From: Chitinophagaceae bacterium
GTDB lineage: Bacteria; Bacteroidota; Bacteroidia; Chitinophagales; Chitinophagaceae
Assembly (NCBI GenBank): GCA_025351145.1
Contig: JANXWM010000693.1
Coordinates: forward strand, 1 to 7,201
Direction: 5' to 3'
DNA length: 7,201 nt
Shown: positions 1 to 6,339 of the stretch, in pieces
How the letters are laid out: each line of letters opens with the position of its first letter
How positions within the stretch are numbered: the first letter of the stretch is position 1
Made by a program: the position numbers and the translations under genes
Notes under the pieces: model-generated
Seen by the model: the letters and a program-made list of their open reading frames with translations, nothing else
Told to the model about the DNA's origin: nothing
Database searches by the model: none

Positions 1-1628
1 GCATGCCAGCCGTTGTTGCTGTAACTAATACCCAGCTTGGGGTTGAAAAAATTAAAATTTCTTTTGATGAAGAGATCGGGACTGCCTTCGAAGCCTTCCA
101 TGTTATGCATTACTTTTCTAAACTGCAGGTCTCCGAATAAATTCCAATTGGTATTAAGCTGATGCAGCCATTTGGCGTACACGTTGACATCTGTTTTTGT
201 TGCTGGATAATTGTAGTATTGGTAATTTTTAGGAATCCCATCATTTGCCCAGATAATATTGCCATAATGTTTGCCATCATATTTTGTCCAGCTGCCACCA
301 AGGGTTAATTCATCTTTTGCATGTTTATACTGCAGGGAAAATGTTTGCCCGTAAAAATAATTGTCTAACCATCGCTGGCGTACAAGATCGGTTGTGGTAA
401 TGGTATCGTTGTTTATAATTACATCCGGCAAATTGTAGTCTGCAAAATTTTGTTCAGCTTTATATTCTTCGTAGTAGCCGCGGCCACGGGTTAAGAATGA
501 GGCTATGTTTAAATTCCAGCGGTTATTCAACACCTGGTTTAAGAATAACTGGTAATGATCCTGCTGGTAATTATCGGTTTGGTTATCGTAAGGCTCGCCG
601 GGCTTTTCGGTACCTGCGGCATTGTATGTTCTGTCGGTTTGCAGCATTGCTTCTGGCAAACCATACCATGATTGGTATGTTTTTTCTTTACCTGAAAAAA
701 TATTCAGTCGTATAGAAGTTTTTTTGCTGGTATATGCCGGCGAAAAATAGTATGACTGCAGCTTGCTGCTTGCTCTGTCAACATAACCATCGCTGCTGAT
801 GCTGCTTAGTCTTGTATCAATGGTAAAGTGATCATTGATTAAACCACCGCCGATCCTGATGGTATTCTTCCATGTGTTGAATGAACCATAACTGTTATTG
901 CTTTCGGCATAAGCATTTTCAATAAACTCGTTGGTGCTCATGTTGATGGTGGCGCCAAAAGCACCGGAGCCATTGGTGGAAGTGCCTACTCCTCTTTGTA
1001 TCTGAATAGAATTTACGGATGAAGCAAAATCAGGCAGGTCTACAAAATAAGTTCCCTGGCTTTCTGCATCGTTGTAAGGGATGCCATTGAGTGTAACATT
1101 GATGCGGGTTGCATCTGTACCACGTATTCGTATGCCGGTGTAGCCTACACCGTTGCCTGCATCGGAATTAATTACAACCGATGGCGTTTGATTGAGCAGG
1201 AAGGGAATATCCTGCCCAAGGTTTAGTTTGCTCAACTGCTGTTTGGTTATATCAGTTTTGGTGAACGGAGATTTGTCAGAAGCACGGATGGCTTTTACTT
1301 CCAGCGGCTCAAGAAAAAAATCTGAGTTGTCTAAACTGAAATTAAAAGAACGGTTTTCAGCTGCTGTAAAATCCTGTTCAAATGTTTTCATGCCTACAAA
1401 CTGGATGATAAGTCTGCAGTTTGCGTTTGTTTGAATGTTCGCAAAAAGAAAATTACCCTGTTTATCCGTTGCCGTTATTTTTTCTTTTTTGGCATCAACA
1501 CGCAGTGTAACCGATGCGCCTTCTAAAGGTTTGTTTTGTTTGTCTGTTACTTTACCAGAGATGTTGATCTGTGCAAATACAGTGGCAGCAAGTATTACGG
1601 CCACAGTTGTTCCCAAAAGCTTTTTCAT
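1..1628 (-). CDS. TonB-dependent outer-membrane receptor, probable thiamine (or precursor) uptake receptor; 3' part beyond the window
   Basis: The reading frame is open without a stop from ATG at 1628 to the left edge (about 542 codons), so the C-terminal part of the barrel is missing. Residues 1-19 form a signal peptide (MKKLLGTTVAVILAATVFA, then Q). Residues about 21-107 are a carboxypeptidase-regulatory-like beta-sandwich (ISGKVTDKQNKPLEGASV...TDKQGNFLF). Residues about 110-233 are the plug, with GVGYTGIRIRGTDATRINVT and IQRGVGTSTNGSGAFGATINM. The beta-barrel starts near 235 and includes SGKEKTYQSWYGLPEA at about 312-327. Such receptors use TonB/ExbBD energy to import scarce ligands across the outer membrane. 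The ligand is inferred from the TPP riboswitch in the leader; THI-element-controlled receptors of this type are known in Bacteroidota as predicted thiamine transporters. No Shine-Dalgarno sequence precedes the start. Family assignment is very secure, ligand moderately so. Confidence 0.95.
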   Translation of the reverse strand, partial: MKKLLGTTVAVILAATVFAQINISGKVTDKQNKPLEGASVTLRVDAKKEKITATDKQGNFLFANIQTNANCRLIIQFVGMKTFEQDFTAAENRSFNFSLDNSDFFLEPLEVKAIRASDKSPFTKTDITKQQLSKLNLGQDIPFLLNQTPSVVINSDAGNGVGYTGIRIRGTDATRINVTLNGIPYNDAESQGTYFVDLPDFASSVNSIQIQRGVGTSTNGSGAFGATINMSTNEFIENAYAESNNSYGSFNTWKNTIRIGGGLINDHFTIDTRLSSISSDGYVDRASSKLQSYYFSPAYTSKKTSIRLNIFSGKEKTYQSWYGLPEAMLQTDRTYNAAGTEKPGEPYDNQTDNYQQDHYQLFLNQVLNNRWNLNIASFLTRGRGYYEEYKAEQNFADYNLPDVIINNDTITTTDLVRQRWLDNYFYGQTFSLQYKHAKDELTLGGSWTKYDGKHYGNIIWANDGIPKNYQYYNYPATKTDVNVYAKWLHQLNTNWNLFGDLQFRKVMHNMEGFEGSPDLFIKRNFNFFNPKLGISYSNNGWH

Positions 1629-1705
1629 GTGCTTCAATTTTCTTTTTTAAATAATTAATTTGGGAACAGGAATAAATTGCTCGTGGAGAGGATCATGTAT
1701 TGAAT

Positions 1706-1797
1706 GATGCACCTTCCCTTCGCAGGCATTACCCTGTTCAGGTTCTACGGGTGTAATCTCAGCCTTCATTCTTTTTGAATAAAAGCACCCCGGGAAA
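1706..1797 (-). ncRNA. TPP riboswitch (THI element)
   Basis: Read on the minus strand, this has the conserved blocks of the TPP aptamer in order. P2 is GGGGTGC, whose GGGTG pairs with CACCC. P3 is an 8-bp hairpin (TTTTATTC / GAATGAAG, loop AAAAA). The pyrimidine-sensing segment GGCTGAGA follows. P5 is CAGG-GTAATG-CCTG, flanked by P4 CCT/AGG, and the 3' GCGAAGGGAA closes the pyrophosphate-binding arm. P1 is short and imperfect as I pair it. The aptamer ends about 80 nt before the receptor ATG at 1628. I see no strong terminator hairpin with a U-tract in that gap, only a 5-bp ATCAT/ATGAT hairpin, so the expression platform (probably translational) is unresolved. Thiamine pyrophosphate binding is expected to repress the receptor. 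Confidence 0.97.
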
Positions 1798-1837
1798 CAG
1801 TTAAGAAGTTTGAGCATTGCTGAATATTGTTCTGAAC

Positions 1838-1857
1838 GTACAAGAGTGCGACGCAAG
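1838..1857 (-). repeat. Dispersed intergenic repeat, copy A (20-nt core)
   Basis: On the minus strand this reads CTTGCGTCGCACTCTTGTAC, identical to copies at 2935-2954 and 6252-6271. Similarity to the 6252 copy extends upstream as scattered matches (a TTTTTTGAG start, then GCCAGT and CTATTG-like blocks). Downstream both carry GTACG and later ATATTCAGCA. It lies in the long leader region of the receptor, upstream of the TPP aptamer. Confidence 0.8.
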
Positions 1858-1923
1858 GAACGCTCAATAGTAGTAATTCAGACTGGCCAACAACAATAAT
1901 CTCAAAAAACTTTACTGTTTATG

Positions 1924-1936
1924 CTGCAAAGTAAAT
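1924..1936 (-). promoter_or_regulatory. Weak candidate -7 element for the riboswitch/receptor transcript
   Basis: The minus strand reads TTTACTTTGCAG, one base away from the Bacteroidota -7 consensus TAnnTTTG. No convincing -33 TTG lies at the usual distance upstream. If used, transcription would begin near 1920 and give a leader of about 290 nt holding repeat copy A and then the TPP aptamer. A start closer to the aptamer is equally possible. Confidence 0.25.
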
Positions 1937-1943
1937 GCAGAAA

Positions 1944-1973
1944 TTTTAATTCGGCTGTAACTTTTTATCTTAC
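1944..1973 (+). promoter_or_regulatory. Weak candidate promoter for the DUF2807 gene
   Basis: TATCTTAC (1966-1973) partly fits TAnnTTTG, and a TTTT at 1944-1947 lies about 18 nt upstream. The start codon is about 33 nt downstream of the -7 box. Both boxes deviate from consensus, so this is only the best local candidate. Confidence 0.25.
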
Positions 1974-2005
1974 ACACCGTTTCATGAATATAAAAATTAC
2001 GAAAT

Positions 2006-2728
2006 ATGCAAAAGATAATGCTGAGCCTTTGTATGGCTTTTATGTTGACTGGTGGGGGTTTGCAGGCGCAGAACCTGGTGTACGATGCCAATGCCCAGGT
2101 AAGAAAAGTTGGCGATTTTAACGGCGTATCTGTGGCCAGCGGAATTAAACTGTATATCTCACAGGGAAAAGAACAGGCGGTAGCGGTAAGCGCTTCTGAC
2201 GCAGAATACATTGACAGAATTATTACCGAGGTTAAAGACGGCGTTTTAAAAATACGTGTTGAAAGCAAAATGTGGAACAACTGGAACTGGGGCAATAAAA
2301 AACTAAAAGCTTATGTAACGGTTACTACGCTTAACTACCTGGGGGCCTCCGGCGGTTCTATAGCAGAGATTGTGGATGAAATATCTGTAAACGACCTTAA
2401 ATCAGATGCAAGCGGAGGAAGTATAATTAATGGTAAAATAAAGGGAGCTTCTTTTAATGCAGGCCTTAGCGGAGGAAGCATTGTAACGCTTAATGGCTCA
2501 TTCGATAAAGCCAGCATTGGCGCAAGCGGTGGCAGCATTTTTAAAGATTTTGGGCTGGCCCTGGGTACCTGCAGCGTAGATGCCAGCGGCGGTTCTATCA
2601 TCAGCGTAACGGTCAACAAAGAGTTAAAGGCCGAAGCAAGCGGCGGCTCTATTGTAAATTATAAAGGAAGCGGTGTAATTACCAGCGTAGATGCAAGTGG
2701 CGGATCGTCAATAAAGAAAAAAGATTAG
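2006..2728 (+). CDS. Secreted head-GIN domain protein (DUF2807, putative auto-transporter adhesin head)
   Basis: This 240-residue protein starts with a signal peptide (MQKIMLSLCMAFMLTGGGLQAQ, cleavage near A21/Q22). It then shows the DUF2807 opening: a VGDFNGVSVASGIKLYISQG segment (35-54), a VAVSASDAEYIDRIITEV segment and DGVLKIRVES. From residue 115 the chain is built of repeats with the motif (A/L)SGGS at 115, 136, 155, 174, 194, 212 and 231, spaced 18-21 residues. This fits a right-handed beta-solenoid with one SGGS turn per rung. A lysine tail ends the protein. The family is widespread in Bacteroidota as periplasmic or surface proteins without an established biochemical role. It is transcribed divergently from the receptor, with its ATG 377 nt away. 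I chose ATG 2006 because it gives the signal peptide directly. No enzymatic motif is visible. It appears to be a single-gene unit. Confidence 0.9.
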   Translation: MQKIMLSLCMAFMLTGGGLQAQNLVYDANAQVRKVGDFNGVSVASGIKLYISQGKEQAVAVSASDAEYIDRIITEVKDGVLKIRVESKMWNNWNWGNKKLKAYVTVTTLNYLGASGGSIAEIVDEISVNDLKSDASGGSIINGKIKGASFNAGLSGGSIVTLNGSFDKASIGASGGSIFKDFGLALGTCSVDASGGSIISVTVNKELKAEASGGSIVNYKGSGVITSVDASGGSSIKKKD

Positions 2729-2744
2729 CAAACGATTTAATAAG

Positions 2745-2776
2745 TTTGGCTCGTAAGCTCCATGCCCTTACTTTTG
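2745..2776 (+). promoter_or_regulatory. Bacteroidota-type promoter of the initiator tRNA
   Basis: TTTG at 2745-2748 (-33 box) and TACTTTTG at 2769-2776 (a perfect TAnnTTTG -7 box) are separated by 20 nt, the usual spacing for the Bacteroidota primary sigma factor. The mature tRNA begins only 4 nt after the -7 box, so the 5' leader would be very short or absent. Confidence 0.8.
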
Positions 2777-2779
2777 CAC

Positions 2780-2851
<72 letters not shown>

Positions 2852-2861
2852 CAACAAATTT

Positions 2862-2889
2862 AAAGTCTCGCACTTGCGGGACTTTTTAG
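2862..2889 (+). terminator. Intrinsic terminator after tRNA-fMet
   Basis: AAAGTCTCGC (2862-2871) pairs with GCGGGACTTT (2876-2885) in a 10-bp stem with one G-T wobble and the tetraloop ACTT. The strand continues as TTTAG after the GGGAC arm, giving the U-rich tail. It lies 10 nt after the tRNA and separates it from era. Confidence 0.9.
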
Positions 2890-2934
2890 TTTTAATAATT
2901 TTGAGCCAGGCAAAGGAATAAGTATGAAGCTTCT

Positions 2935-2954
2935 CTTGCGTCGCACTCTTGTAC
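2935..2954 (+). repeat. Dispersed intergenic repeat, copy B (20-nt core)
   Basis: CTTGCGTCGCACTCTTGTAC, identical to copies A and C. It is preceded by TTTTGAGCCA at 2899-2908, as copy C is preceded by TTTTTTGAGCCA. The distance from TGAGCCA to the core is almost the same (about 33 versus 32 nt), so the element is longer than the identical core. It lies between the tRNA terminator and era. Confidence 0.85.
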
Positions 2955-2966
2955 AGGATAACTTTA
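2936..2966 (+). promoter_or_regulatory. Candidate era promoter, -33 box inside repeat copy B
   Basis: TTG at 2936-2938 and TAACTTTA at 2959-2966 (one base from TAnnTTTG) are spaced 20 nt apart, the same spacing as the tRNA promoter just upstream. The tRNA terminator lies in between, so era needs its own promoter here. The -33 TTG belongs to the repeated core. Confidence 0.5.
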
Positions 2967-2983
2967 TTGAACAAAAAATACAA

Positions 2984-3009
2984 CTCCGCGTCTTCGCGTC
3001 TCCGCGGTT
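2984..3009 (+). repeat. CGCGTCT tandem motif with hairpin in the era leader
   Basis: CGCGTCT occurs twice in tandem (2988-2994 and 2995-3001) and is followed by CCGCGG. CCGCG (2986-2990) can pair with CGCGG (3003-3007) around a 12-nt loop, which places a GC-rich hairpin 7 nt before the era ATG in an otherwise AT-rich leader. Strings of this CCGCGTCTTCGCGTCTCCGCGG type recur between genes in various bacterial genomes, by my recollection. Its function is unknown. Confidence 0.6.
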
Positions 3010-3014
3010 AAATA

Positions 3015-3884
3015 ATGAAAACAGGATTCGTAAATATTTTTGGTAAACCTAACGCAGGTAAAAGCACTTTATTAAATGCTTTGCTTGGCGAAAAGCTGGC
3101 AATTGTTTCACCCAAAGTGCAAACAACGCGACACCGTATTAAAGGCTTTATGACCGAACCGGGAAAATACCAGATTATATTTTCAGATACGCCCGGCATT
3201 ATTGAGCCAAGATACAAACTGCAGGAACACATGATGCTGGCTGTAAAAAGCGCCATGGAAGATGCGGATGTAGCTGTACTTTTAGCAGATGCTACTGAAA
3301 ATATGGAAGAAAACAATCAATTGTTTAATTCGCTAAAGCTAAAAGTGCCGGCAATTGTGGTACTAAACAAAACAGATAAGATTGGCGAAAAAAGAATTAC
3401 TGCTGCAGAAAATTTTTACCGGCAGCAGCCATACTGCAAAATACTTTTATCTGTCTCGGCCCTGGAAAAAAAGAACATTGACACTTTGATAAAAACGATT
3501 GTTGAAATGCTGCCGGAGGGTGAGCCGTTTTATCCCGAAGATGACCTTACAGACCTCCCCACAAAATTCTTTGTGAGCGAAATAGTACGCGAAAAAATAT
3601 TTGAATTGTTTGGAGATGAGATACCTTACCACACCGCCGTGCTGGTAAACGAGTTTAAAGAGAAAAATACGTTAACAAAAATACAGGCCGATATCATTGT
3701 TCAGCGCGAAAGCCAGAAAGGGATACTTCTTGGCGAAGGCGGGCAGATGATCAAAAAGCTTGGCACTATGGCAAGGGTGGATATAGAAAAATTCCTGCAG
3801 CAAAAAGTGTTTCTGCAATTGTTTATAAAAGTAAAACCAAAGTGGCGCGATAATGAAATGCAGCTTAAGGAATATGGTTATTGA
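3015..3884 (+). CDS. era: GTPase Era (30S ribosomal subunit assembly)
   Basis: This 289-residue protein has the full Era layout and the family's usual length. The GTPase domain shows G1 GKPNAGKST (10-18), a switch-I segment VQTTRHR (35-41), G3 DTPG (58-61), G4 NKTD (118-121) and G5 SAL (148-150). The C-terminal KH domain (about 200-289) carries the RNA-binding GxxG loop as GEGG (240-243) in GILLGEGGQMIKKLG. Era binds the 3' end of 16S rRNA and acts as a checkpoint in 30S maturation at the inner face of the membrane. The start at 3015 is fixed by KTGFVNIFG leading straight into G1. No Shine-Dalgarno sequence is present, and the leader has a GC-rich hairpin. The next gene starts 50 nt after the stop with no terminator between, so era probably leads a transcript that continues toward der. 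Confidence 0.98.
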   Translation: MKTGFVNIFGKPNAGKSTLLNALLGEKLAIVSPKVQTTRHRIKGFMTEPGKYQIIFSDTPGIIEPRYKLQEHMMLAVKSAMEDADVAVLLADATENMEENNQLFNSLKLKVPAIVVLNKTDKIGEKRITAAENFYRQQPYCKILLSVSALEKKNIDTLIKTIVEMLPEGEPFYPEDDLTDLPTKFFVSEIVREKIFELFGDEIPYHTAVLVNEFKEKNTLTKIQADIIVQRESQKGILLGEGGQMIKKLGTMARVDIEKFLQQKVFLQLFIKVKPKWRDNEMQLKEYGY

Positions 3885-3934
3885 TTGATAATAGACATTG
3901 GGTTTATTTTAAAATCAAATTATTGTACCGGTTT

Positions 3935-4660
3935 ATGAAATTATTATTTGTGATCTTTTTTAGTGTTAGCATGTTCAATTTTTGCGAGGCGCAATTGGAT
4001 ATGGATCTTTCTCCAAGTGCAGCAGGATCATACGCATCATTGCGCTTCGATGAATTGAAATTGCCGGGCGGAAAACCAGCCGAGAAGGTAGAAAATGCTG
4101 ATATAGATGGATCTCCTTTTTGGCTCGACAAATGGAATTCAGCAATGATTTATACCAGTACTTATCGTGTATTGGTACCTAAGGCAAAATTGAATTTATA
4201 TACAAATGATGTTTATTATATCAACAAGGATGGGGAAACACTTGTGGCTCAAAAGGGGCAGATAAAACGTATCATTTTTTTTAGAGGTGACGATACTTCT
4301 TATTCATTGGGCAGCTTTATTTACATGAAAACCCCTGATGATGATAATTTTCATTTTTACCAGCCATTAATTAATGGAAAGGCGGGTTTAATCAAGTTAA
4401 GTACAGTGTCTGTAAATAAATCAGCTTACAACCCCCTTTCAGGAAAATCAGATTTCAACTTTATTACAAAATCTGCTTATTACCTTAACTACAATGGAAA
4501 TATGCAATTGCTTAAAATATTAAACAAAGAATCTGTTTTTGCAGTACTAAAACCAGGCACTGCTGCTGATGATTGGCTTGCAAAAAACAAAAACAAATTA
4601 AGAACAGAAACAGACATTATACAGTTTCTTTATTATTTCAATAACCTGGCAAAAGAATAA
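3935..4660 (+). CDS. Secreted protein of unknown function between era and der
   Basis: I do not recognise this 241-residue protein. ATG 3935 is chosen because it starts a clear signal peptide (MKLLFVIFFSVSMFNFCEAQ, cleavage near A19/Q20). The frame is open further up to a TTG at 3881, but that would overlap era and put 18 extra residues before the signal peptide. C17 does not sit in a convincing lipobox. The mature part is rich in Tyr, Asn and Lys. It includes a segment (ADIDGSPFWLDKWNSAMIYT, then VPKAKLNLYTNDVYYINKDG) resembling small beta-rich exported proteins common in Bacteroidota, with no catalytic motif. Sampled stretches look clearly AT-richer than der (about 27% versus 58% GC in single 60-base lines), hinting at a younger or laterally gained gene. 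It lies 50 nt after era and is probably cotranscribed with it. Confidence 0.8.
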   Translation: MKLLFVIFFSVSMFNFCEAQLDMDLSPSAAGSYASLRFDELKLPGGKPAEKVENADIDGSPFWLDKWNSAMIYTSTYRVLVPKAKLNLYTNDVYYINKDGETLVAQKGQIKRIIFFRGDDTSYSLGSFIYMKTPDDDNFHFYQPLINGKAGLIKLSTVSVNKSAYNPLSGKSDFNFITKSAYYLNYNGNMQLLKILNKESVFAVLKPGTAADDWLAKNKNKLRTETDIIQFLYYFNNLAKE

Positions 4661-4750
4661 TTTTTTTATTCAGCATGTAAAGCTGTTTAAATTCAGTTTT
4701 GAAGATTTTGTATAAGCCTGCAGATGCCATTGGCACAGGTGATAAAGTGA

Positions 4751-4778
4751 TTGCGACGCAACGAAGATGCCATGAAAA
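4751..4778 (-). repeat. Dispersed intergenic repeat, diverged copy E
   Basis: The minus strand reads TTTTCATGGCATC (4778-4766), then TTCG, then the palindrome TTGCGTCGCAA (4761-4751). Copy D at 6979-7006 has the same TTTTCATGGCATC followed after 5 nt by TTGCATCGCA. The palindrome also matches the first bases of the 20-nt core of copies A-C. It lies in the 232-nt gap before der. The rest of that gap shows no clear promoter, only an AT-rich imperfect hairpin at about 4824-4857 (T7-AGCA / TGCT-t-A7). Confidence 0.6.
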
Positions 4779-4892
4779 CCGTTGCTGGTATCATATAAAA
4801 TAAACAGCTGGTAAGAAGGAATTATTTTTTTAGCATAAAGATTTTGCTTAAAAAAATGATCGTTTAAACCGGTTAAAAAAGAACAACACGAA

Positions 4893-6206
4893 ATGAGTTT
4901 TACAGTAGCGATAGTAGGCCGTCCAAACGTAGGAAAGAGCACCCTGTTCAACAGGTTATTAGAACAGCGCAAAGCAATTGTGGATGATATCAGCGGCGTT
5001 ACAAGAGACCGCCAGTACGGCGTTTCAGACTGGAATGGCAAAACATTCAACGTAATTGATACCGGGGGTTTTGTGCCCGATACAGAAGATATTTTTGAAA
5101 CAGAAATACGCAAGCAGGTAAAGATTGCAATTGAAGAAGCAGATGCTTTGATCTTTATGACCGACGCCGCCATCGGCATTACCGATCTTGATGAAAGCAT
5201 GGTCGCCTTACTGCGCCGCAGCGATAAGCCTGTTTTTCTTGCCGTAAACAAAGTAGACAATCCGGAAAGAATGTTCCTTGCTTCAGAGTTTTACAGCTTT
5301 GGCTTCGATAATATTTTTTTCCTAAGCAGCATGAGCGGCAGCGGCACCGGCGAACTGCTCGATGCACTTACCGATTTAATGCCCGCCGATAAACCCGAAG
5401 ACACAGAAGAAGAAAATGCCTTGCCCAAGTTCGCCATTATTGGTCAGCCCAATGTAGGCAAATCATCTTTGCTCAATGCCATGATTGGCCAGGAGCGCAC
5501 TATTGTAAGCGATATTGCCGGCACAACGAGAGACAGCATCCACACGCACTACAACCTCTTCAACAAAGAATTTATTTTAATTGATACGGCGGGTTTAAGA
5601 AAGAAAAATAAAGAAAAAGAAGACCTTGAATTTTATTCTGTAATCCGCGCCATACGTGCCCTTGACGAAGCCGATGTTTGCCTCCTGCTATTAGATGCAA
5701 CCAAAGGCATTACCGTGCAGGACATCAATATTTTTTCCCTTGCAACCCGCAAAGGCAAAGGCGTTGTGGTACTCGTAAACAAGTGGGACCTTGCAGAAAA
5801 AACTACCAACACCGCCCGTGATTATGAGAAGCAATTAAAAGAAAGGCTTGCTCCGTTTACCGATGTGCCGGTTATCTTTATTTCTGTAAAAGAAAAATTG
5901 CGCATCTTTAAAGTAATAGAAACGGCGCTCGAAGTGTACGAAAGCCGTCACGTAAAAATAACCACCAGCAAGCTAAACGAAGTAATGCTTAAAGCCGTAG
6001 AAACCTATCATGCACCCGTGGTTCGCGGCCATCCTTTGCGCATAAAATATGTAACGCAGTTGCCCACGGTGGTACCATCGTTCGCATTCTTTTGCAACTA
6101 CCCCGACGATGTAAAAACGCCTTACCGCAATTACCTCGAAAACCAGTTGCGCACACATTTTAAATTAAGTGGTGTACCCATAAGAATATATTTCCGTAAG
6201 AAATAG
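4893..6206 (+). CDS. der: Ribosome-assembly GTPase Der (EngA)
   Basis: This 437-residue protein has two tandem GTPase domains and a C-terminal KH-like domain, the arrangement unique to Der and of normal length. Domain 1 has G1 GRPNVGKST (9-17), G2 VTRD (36-39), G3 DTGG (56-59) and G4 NKVD (119-122). Domain 2 has G1 GQPNVGKSS (184-192), G2 TTRD (211-214), G3 DTAG (231-234) and G4 NKWD (296-299). An acidic linker (EDTEEEN) separates them, and the KH-like domain covers about 352-437. Der binds the 50S precursor and is needed for large-subunit maturation. The G5 motifs are atypical: SSM (145-147) and SVK (331-333) rather than SA. The segment after the second, KLRIFKVIE, replaces the common TGQGV-type stretch, which I believe is usual in this phylum. 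The start at 4893 leads directly into G1. It shares a ribosome-assembly role with era upstream. Confidence 0.98.
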   Translation: MSFTVAIVGRPNVGKSTLFNRLLEQRKAIVDDISGVTRDRQYGVSDWNGKTFNVIDTGGFVPDTEDIFETEIRKQVKIAIEEADALIFMTDAAIGITDLDESMVALLRRSDKPVFLAVNKVDNPERMFLASEFYSFGFDNIFFLSSMSGSGTGELLDALTDLMPADKPEDTEEENALPKFAIIGQPNVGKSSLLNAMIGQERTIVSDIAGTTRDSIHTHYNLFNKEFILIDTAGLRKKNKEKEDLEFYSVIRAIRALDEADVCLLLLDATKGITVQDINIFSLATRKGKGVVVLVNKWDLAEKTTNTARDYEKQLKERLAPFTDVPVIFISVKEKLRIFKVIETALEVYESRHVKITTSKLNEVMLKAVETYHAPVVRGHPLRIKYVTQLPTVVPSFAFFCNYPDDVKTPYRNYLENQLRTHFKLSGVPIRIYFRKK

Positions 6207-6251
6207 CGAATAGATTTTTTGAGCCAAAAGCCAGTAATGCTATTGGGCATT

Positions 6252-6302
6252 CTTGCGTCGCACTCTTGTACGGTTGTATTATATATTGAGCCTTTACCGA
6301 AG
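6252..6302 (+). repeat. Dispersed intergenic repeat, copy C
   Basis: The 20-nt core CTTGCGTCGCACTCTTGTAC at 6252-6271 is identical to copies A and B. From 6267 to 6302 it also matches copy D (7038-7073) at 32 of 36 positions, covering TGTACGGTT, ATTATATATTG and TTTACCGAAG. Upstream, TTTTTTGAGCCA near 6217-6228 matches the start of copy B. The whole element spans roughly 85 nt between der and the toxin-antitoxin operon. Confidence 0.85.
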
Positions 6303-6339
6303 CGTAGATTGGAGCGAAATATATTCAGCAGCCTTAAAA

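Noticed and set aside
1912..2295. Minus-strand 127-codon frame opposite the DUF2807 gene
   Set aside because: It is antisense to a gene with clear signal peptide and repeats, and has no recognisable domain; it would also occupy the promoter region of the receptor.
3881..3934. N-terminal extension of the secreted protein from TTG at 3881
   Set aside because: It would overlap the era stop and put 18 residues before an excellent signal peptide beginning at ATG 3935.
4653..4672. GAATAA-TTTTT-TTATTC hairpin after the secreted gene as a terminator
   Set aside because: The stem is only 6 bp and nearly all A-T, with no following U-tract; too weak to call.
4824..4857. AT-rich inverted repeat (T7-AGCA / TGCT-t-A7) before der as a terminator or promoter
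   Set aside because: The T-tract is on the 5' arm and A-tract on the 3' arm, opposite to an intrinsic terminator, and no TAnnTTTG box fits; may be a loop structure only.
4670..5260. Long minus-strand open frame (196 codons) across the der leader and the start of der
   Set aside because: It is antisense to a certain gene (der), its sequence shows no family features, and its 3' part runs through repeat copy E and the non-coding gap.
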